NCBI GenBank assembly: GCA_020796225.1
Contig: CM036762.1
Location: 18,647,286-18,711,285 of the forward strand
Length of the DNA stretch: 64,000 bases
Reading direction: 5' to 3'
Source: Arion vulgaris
Taxonomy: Eukaryota > Mollusca > Gastropoda > Stylommatophora > Arionidae
The position numbers and the translations under genes were made by a program. This document shows positions 57,884 to 64,000 of this stretch, piece by piece; the stretch's first letter is position 1; every line of letters starts with the position of its first letter. The notes beneath the pieces are model-generated. The model worked only from the letters and a program-made list of their open reading frames with translations. It had not been told where the DNA came from and made no database searches.

Positions 57884-58298
57884 GAGGGAATCTCTGGTGT
57901 AGAGGTTAGATGCTCGCTTCTTATTCCAAAGGTACTCAGCTCGCTCCCTTGTAGAGCCATCAAGACATTTTTCCAGAGATTCCTGATTTCAGTGTAGGTG
58001 AGATCGAGTTCCTATCGGAGACAGACGATAAAATGTAGGTCCTGCGCCCAAGTTAAGCAACATAAAAGCACACTTGACAGTTCACAATCGAAGAGCAGAC
58101 TGAAATGCCACTGTACTGGCAAAATTCATTAGAACAATTTTTAAAAATATAAAATTCCTACAAAACATTTTCATCATCTTTTAAATGATACTGGTGCTAC
58201 AGAATTTGTGCACTGCCTCTAAGATCTTCCTGTGTAAGAAAGAGATGGAGCACACATGATTACTCACCAAAGTGCAATGATGATGGCTCTATCAATCA
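57884..58298 (+). mobile_element. tRNA-derived SINE S4, full length with TSD
   Basis: Perfect 11-bp TSD ACTTTAGTCAA (57873-57883 and 58299-58309). A-box-like TGGTGTAGAGGTTAGATGC; the body and end as in 22563-22975, ending CTCTATCAATCA. Length 415 bp. Confidence 0.93.
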
Positions 58299-58489
58299 AC
58301 TTTAGTCAACAATCATGATTTCATTCAATCTTAAAAATATATCTACAACTTGTCGCTCACAATAGAAATCTATTTTGTGCCATCTTCGTTATAATTCCAT
58401 CTATTTGATTTCAGTAGCTCTGGTGCAAACACGTCACCATGAACACAAAAAGAGCAATGTTCAACACAATCTTTCTCCCCCATTATGTT

Positions 58490-58770
58490 ACCAGTGCCAA
58501 ACCTGGACGCTGACAACAAACGATAGAAGAAAACTAGTCACAACAGAATGATGTGGTCTACAGAATTTGTGCAAAGCCTCTAAGATGCTTCGGAAAAAGT
58601 GGTTGACACACATGACTTCATCACAAAGCAATGAATGGTTCGGTCTATCAATTACACTTTAGTCAACTAATCATGATTCATTCAATGGGTAAAAAATAGA
58701 CTACCAAGATGGACCTCAGACGACAAAGAGACTATCTCGAGCCATACTGTCCGTTTAGAAATCTTTCCAC
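58490..58770 (+). repeat. Chimeric block: LINE-D halves around a duplicated SINE-plus-flank piece
   Basis: 58495-58550 matches LINE-D at about 36910-36960 (ACAACAAACGATAGAAGAAA). 58558-58690 is an indel-rich duplicate of 58197-58337, including the S4 3' end, the ACTTTAGTCAA flank and AATCATGATTCATTCAAT beyond it. 58695-58770 matches LINE-D again (about 37165-37250). The duplicated unit includes host flank, so it arose after the SINE inserted or is an assembly artefact. Confidence 0.7.
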
Positions 58771-59087
58771 CTGACTGTTGATCTTCGAGAAGAAAGCTCT
58801 GGTTCAATCTTATTCTATTCTTCAAATATATTTTCCAACCTCCTATTCTCTTTTCCATGTTGCTTCCAGTCAAGATAATTGTCTGGTTATATTGTTACAA
58901 GGAGATATCCTACCCTTTTTTTCTTCACAAATCTCCATCTGTGTATGGTTGCATTATGGGAAGAATAACAAAAATCCTCATTGTACAAGGGGATCATAAA
59001 AATAACTTGTTCTTCAACACTTCCGAACGGAAGTACCTATATGGCAAAGAGTGACATGAAACAGTTCTGAAAAGTTATTTTGTTACG

Positions 59088-59325
59088 TGACTCATGATGT
59101 ATGGATGCGAGTCATGGACAATGAACACACAGATCGAAAAATCTCTGAGGGCCACAGAGATGTGGTTTTACAGAAGAATGATGAGAATCCATGGACTGCT
59201 AAAATGACTAATGTTGAGTGAGGTCAAGACACAGAGAAAGCTTATCAATATAAGAAAGAGTCAGTCATCATTTTTCGGACATGTGATGATGATGAGAGGT
59301 TCAGAACACGTGGTTGCCTGGGGCA
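59088..59325 (+). pseudogene. LINE-A RT C-terminal fragment, decayed
   Basis: It reads LMMYGCESWTMNTQIEKSL and RATEMWFYRRMM, then shifted NVE, RLINIRKSQSSFFGHVMMMR and EHVV. Same motif order as 16360-17240. Confidence 0.75.
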
Positions 59326-59327
59326 AA

Positions 59328-59605
59328 TTGGGGTGTAAAGAATAGAACCGCTGTTACCTGCCACGCATATCGTAAGAGGCGACTAAGGAGGTTGGGCGTT
59401 TGTCTATCTACCCCAGACCGTAAAAAACACTAGATGGCTACAGAACGGAGAGCGAACCGAGTAAACGCTGGCTGAAACCTGACACATCGCCGAAGGATAT
59501 GCACCAGAGCTCCAAATGGTGCTGAAGATGTGACGTAAAACACACCAATGCTAAGGCTGCATGAATCAGATCTCCATATGAATAGAATTTATGGGGAGAT
59601 CGCGA
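59328..59605 (+). mobile_element. Head-sharing SINE with the third tail type
   Basis: Head from AAATTGGGGTGTAAAGAATA through ACGCATATCGTAAGAGGCGA, then the tail with GGAGAGCGAACCGAGTAA, TGGTGCTGAAGATGTGACG and AGGCTGCATGAATCAGATC. It pairs with 36541-36838. It is inserted within or beside LINE-A. Confidence 0.78.
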
Positions 59606-59751
59606 GAGAACACATTGTAACACCCGGTAAAATCGATGGTAGATGAGACAAGAGAGACAATTTTGGACAGCCTGACTTGGTGGCACGGTAGAGCGTCAAA
59701 ATCTGAGATAATAGCAAACACTAGAGATTTGTTGAGACCCATGATCGAGAG

Positions 59752-61500
59752 TTGGTGAGAGCAGTCCTCCCTAGAGGAGTCCCCCAGGAAGGAGTGCTCT
59801 CACCCACTCTCTTTCTAATCTTTGTCAACGATATAGATACATGCATACCCAAGCGAGTACACTCAGCAATGTACGCCGATGATATGGCAATCTGTGTGAG
59901 GAAGGAGTCAATGCCCATAGCAACAAAACGATTGCAAGACACGCTTACCAAACTGGAATCATGGACAGAAAAGTGGTGTCTGAGCATTAACGCTTCAAAA
60001 ACCACGTACACTGTGTTCTCGCTGAACAACCAGACCCACAAGGTAAAGCTCAGAATAAATGGGCACGATCTCCCAGAAGATAAAAACCCAACGTACCTAG
60101 GAGTCACACTTAACCGAAGGCTCACATGGTGCTCCCAGGTAAACAAAGCTACCGCAAAAGCAAGGCAGAGGCTTGGGATGATAAGAAAACTCGCAGGTTC
60201 CACATGGGGAGCAAACAGCAAAATCCTCAATAAGCTATACTCTGAAAGAGTGCGACCAGTCCTGGAAAATGACATTGCATCTTGAGGTAATGCATCAAGC
60301 AAGCAATTCGCCAAAGTGAGCAACACACAAAACTGCAGCACGCGTTATCATATGGGCCATGAAGTCCACGCCCAACACGGTGCTGGAAACAATCACATGC
60401 CTCCAACCTATGAGAGACCGCAGATAGAAAAGTTACTCAACTAGCGGAAAAACTCAAACGACTTAACTCTCACCCCATGTATGGCAGACTGAACAGAATG
60501 GGAAGGGCAGGTCAAAGAGAACCAGCTTTACGAAAAGTGCCAAAGCACTGATCCTAGACGACCCAGTCCTAGCAAACTGCAAACCCAGACTCATACCGGC
60601 AACTAAAATTAACACACCTGGGAGACCAAGATGCCAGAGTAAAGAGAAACAATACCGGGCATACAGAAAAAAGGGCCGCAAGCAAACTGCGAAAGGAGAG
60701 CGAATACAGAAGATTTCATAGCAACAAAGTACCCCGAGATAGCGTGGACACACGTGTACACTGACGGTTCGGCAAAGAATGCGATGGCGGAGAAGGAATA
60801 GTGCTTAAACTCCCACGAAAAGTGTAGGTCACGAAGTCGATTGCCACAGATAAGTACTGAAACAACTACCGGGCAGAGACATCGGCACTAAGAATAGCCG
60901 CCGAAACGATCCTAGAGAGAAGCAGCTCCGCACATAAGAAAGTGGTGATATTCACGGACTCCAGTCGGCCGTCACAGCACTCAATCGATCCTTCGAGTAT
61001 TAACAAACTCATTCAAACGCACCGTCATACAGTGGATCCAATCACACTGCAAAATATGCGGAAACGAAGAGGCAGACAGGCTAGCAAAAGGCGGGAGCGC
61101 GACTGCCGCAGACTGATTACGAATTCAGCTATGAGGAGGTCAAAACAACAATCGGATGGCGATATAGAGACAAGTGCAAGACACCCCCAAAAAAAAACAC
61201 AACGTCAGAGATGGGTACAATGGTCTGTCCCGTATAGTAGCGAACAAGTTGTTATATTCCGCCTCCGTACCGGTCATAACAGACTCCGGGCCCACATGTA
61301 CAACAAATTTAAAATTGGTACAACTAGTCTGTGCCACTGCGAGAAGGCAGACATATCGGCAGAGCACCTACTGCAAGACTGCCAACTGCTAGCAGGCCTG
61401 AGAAACGAAACCTGGCCCAAAAATACCGAAGTTAATGAGTAGCTGTACGGACGGACGGAGTCCCTAAAAACAACAGCAGAATTCATGAAAATGTCTGGTA
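59752..61500 (+). pseudogene. LINE-B, best copy: RT, RNase H and C-terminal region
   Basis: The 177-residue open stretch 59752-60285 holds RT motifs LPRGVPQEGVLSPTLFLIFV, AMYADDMAICVRK (YADD box), KWCLSINASKTTYTVF and DKNPTYLGVTLNRRLTW. After frameshifts, RNase H starts VYTDGSAKNAM (about 60755) and its middle Asp lies near VIFTDSSRPS (about 60945). The last open stretch (60942-61442) ends with SEQVVIFRLRTGHNRLRAHM, KFKIGTTSLCHCEKAD, EHLLQDCQLLAG and RNETWP. The N-terminal endonuclease and first RT motifs are missing. The copy would template a family consensus with 31200-32430 and 21775-22245. Confidence 0.9.
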
Positions 61501-61509
61501 CATCAGTCT

Positions 61510-62203
61510 AAGCGGGGATCGAGAGGGTAAGAGATGTTAATATGTGTTTGATATTATTGAATGTAGTTTTAACTATCTCTATTACTTTCCTAATTTATGT
61601 TTCATATTTTGAATCAGTCTTTAATGTATTACAATTTCAGCCTATATTTCATGTGGAGATGACATGTTTCTATGTGATTGTTTTTTAACGACATTTGACC
61701 ACATGGAAATAAAATCTGGCAATACGGCGGCAATATTCTAAACATTGATGTTGACGTTGAAGAACGACGAATGAATGCTGAACAGCAGGTTTGAGTAATG
61801 TTCCCCACAGTGCGTTCGTTAGGTAAGAGATTAATATAGAGGCACGCATCTTTCAACGCAAGGACGAGCCTTTTTATTTAGATATATCAGAGCGTAGAGT
61901 CCATCAAACATGAAAAATATGAATTTACTCCTTGCGGAGAATCCCTAACTGAGTAGTTAACTTAACAATAACAGTAACAGTAGTAACACCTCGTTACGTA
62001 AGTTCGTTACCGTTAGTTATTGTGTTATGATTGTTATTTGTTATTATTCTTAACAGTAACACTAACAGCCTACAGGCTCTATGCAACCCAATTTTAAAAT
62101 GATTTTATACCAGCGAACTTTCTTAATTTAAGTAGTGTCTAACGCCCATCCATACTCTTCGTACATTTTTATTGCTGCACTGACTAGTCACTAATTTAGT
62201 AAT
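61510..62203. other. AT-rich spacer before the second transposon
   Basis: There is no recognisable coding sequence. A GTAACAGTAGTAACACC-like degenerate GTTA/TAAC-rich patch lies at about 61960-62070. I see nothing else. Confidence 0.45.
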
Positions 62204-62205
62204 TA

Positions 62206-64000
62206 TAGTCTGTCCATTAATTCGTGAGCACGTTTGAAATTGATTTTCTCGAAAACTACCTGTTGGATCTCAGTGATTTTTGCATGCAGCCTTAGAATAT
62301 CCATGACGCTAAAATAAAGCTAACCAGTAGTCCATAGATGCTACGGATTTTGCACATCGGCGAATTCCTTTGATCTTTTATGACAATTGCAAATACGGGG
62401 CTCAAATTTTAGATTTTACAGTAATCCTTAGAATTTGTCCATGTCAATTCTATTCATAGGTGTATCTCCATATTAACTTGATAGGTCAAGTAATTAAGTG
62501 TGTTGCCCTTTATGTGCAATCGTGAACTTGGATACAATATGCAACAGTTAGTCCTCCCTTCGGTCACCATTAGACCCCAGGGTGTCTTAACTTCACCACA
62601 AATTGTATGATGGTAGACGCATTTGGATATGGAAATGTATACGTTGCTATTTCTCAGTCTGTAATCAAAATATGATTTGTATCATCCCGAATCTGACGAT
62701 TCCATGAGGTTGATAATTGTTACTGGCTGGACAAATTGTAATCCATCTCGGTGCAAGTACTCGTCTTCCTCTCGAGCACATGTTCAACACACTTCTTCCA
62801 GAACTGCATGTCTATCATTGAGAAGGACTCACGTGTCAGAACTTCAACATCACACATTTTAAACGTCCTGTTCTGTTCGGCAACTTGCCCTTTTACTTTA
62901 GCCCAGACAAGCTCTATCGGATTGAGCATGATATGGAGGTAGTCGCAAAGACGTGTGGCCGTATTCCAATGATTTTGTCAATATGAAACACCTTTATCTT
63001 ATTTGTCATCCTCACCAGGTGCAACAACTCGGGTTTCAAATATGTATCATCGAAGCTGACATTTTCCTTAGCAAGCCAAGTCCTAATTTGATCTTTTGTA
63101 TTTGATGCAGTTGGTACTTTGTCTTCGCTGATACTGCGTTGTGATAGGATGCATTATCCATTACCAAGCATCATGGTCTGTTTAGAATTGGAAGTAGATC
63201 TTTCTCCATCCAGTGCCTGAAAATATGTCCATTCATTTCTGTGTGGTAGTCCCTACCGCGGTACTTTTGATTGGAAAATAAGTCCAGCGTCATGGACAAG
63301 ACCTTCTTCACTACTTCCTGCATGTGTTAGTATAATACGCTGGCCTTTGCTGCTTGGTATTTTTCTTTCTGTTCACCGTCTACTGATTGCCATTCTTTAG
63401 CATTGGTGTGGTGAGCATTGACCCAGGATTCGTCCAAATATACAATATCATAGCCTTGCCTCCGCCGTTCACGGATCTGCTTCAGGTATTTACTTCGGGC
63501 AGCAATTAAATGTGGCTTTTCACAAATAATATTCCTGCTGCCTATAGTTTTTCTGAAGGTGAAGCCGGCTCTTACAATTTTCCATAGAGTACTTTTAGAA
63601 ATGTCTATGCTGCAATCTGATTGCAGTTTTAATTTCAGTTTCCTGAGAGTAACAAGTTGATTTATCGCAAACATTTTCAAGAGCTCCCGTCTTATGACAT
63701 CTATGTCAAAGTCGTCAATTGTTCTTTTCTTCCTTGCTTGACATTAGTGCACTTTGTGTCCTGTTTAATCCATCGGAAAAGGATTCTCTATTCAGACCAA
63801 GCGCCAGTTGCGTTCGTTTCTCAGGTTATGAATATCGCAATATAGATGACCTCTCTTAGATTCCCTACGGAAGTGTTGGTATAGTAAAACTGTAACCTTC
63901 TGCATTGTTATAAATGTGCACTTCAGACTCATTATGAATGTGATATCAATGTCAGTTTTGATAAGCCAACAAATATGATACAATAGCTTATACAAATAGC
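62206..64000 (-). mobile_element. Second copy of the DD83E transposon, cut by the window edge
   Basis: The TIR starts TAGTCTGTCCATTAATTCGT at 62206 after TA (62204-62205). It corresponds to the right end of the 19253-21432 copy, so the element is inverted relative to it. It is highly similar throughout and runs off the right edge in the N-terminal transposase region. Confidence 0.92.
62697..63960 (-). pseudogene. DDE_3-type transposase, second copy, several frameshifts
   Basis: The minus strand reads STLWKIVRAGFTFRKTIG without the 2-bp insertion of the first copy, followed by VYLDESWVNAHHTNAKEW. It has its own defects: a 1-bp loss after VDGEQ (near 63368), a 2-bp loss before EYGHTSL (about 62970) and a 5-bp loss before LNPIELVWAKVK (about 62927), next to the catalytic Glu. 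The two copies have independent lesions from one source. Confidence 0.88.

Overview
This is a transposon-rich eukaryotic window, probably from an arthropod (most likely an insect with a medium-to-large genome). The signs are multi-kilobase introns with GT...AG borders, many tRNA-derived SINEs with target-site duplications (TSDs), several non-LTR families, a Penelope-like element, piggyBac, mariner and DDE_3-type DNA transposons, and two animal-type genes. There are no operons, ribosome-binding sites or rRNA, and I found no functional tRNA gene. The species cannot be fixed from the sequence alone.

Host genes. (1) An achaete-scute-like bHLH gene on the + strand: an internal exon at 9874-10069 (basic region, helix 1 and loop) and the last exon at 15351-15425 (helix 2 to stop), split by a 5.3 kb intron; the 5' exon(s) were not found. 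(2) A complete CD164/sialomucin core protein 24 (MGC-24) gene on the + strand: five coding exons at 26030-26195, 29992-30132, 34737-34811, 39332-39397 and 43724-43989. All introns are phase 1 and the protein is 237 residues: signal peptide, mucin stalk, Cys-rich N-glycosylated core, second mucin stretch, one transmembrane helix and a C-terminal YHTL sorting signal.

Layout. 1-5.6 kb: a two-monomer (40/52 bp) tandem array ending at a SINE. 5.7-9.8 kb: SINEs, LINE remnants, an 81-bp array made of LINE reverse-transcriptase sequence, and a small hAT-like element. 9.9-15.4 kb: the bHLH gene, whose intron holds a 3.5 kb, 29-bp array grown inside a SINE. 15.5-19.2 kb: LINE and SINE remnants. 19.25-21.43 kb: a near-complete IS630/Tc1/mariner-superfamily transposon with 106-bp terminal inverted repeats and unusual DD83E spacing; a second copy runs off the right edge from 62.2 kb. 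21.8-25.2 kb: LINE, SINEs and a Penelope-like GIY-YIG remnant with a degenerate hammerhead-like motif. 26-44 kb: CD164 with repeat-filled introns. 44.4-47.7 kb: mariner and piggyBac relics. 48.5-57 kb: AT-rich, nearly transposon-free. 57.9-62 kb: SINEs and LINEs.

Main themes. Every large satellite here traces to a mobile element (SINE/flank junction, SINE tRNA head, LINE RT). One SINE head carrying a conserved hairpin-like motif is joined to at least four different tails. The two host genes are otherwise intact, and all recognised insertions between their coding exons are intronic.
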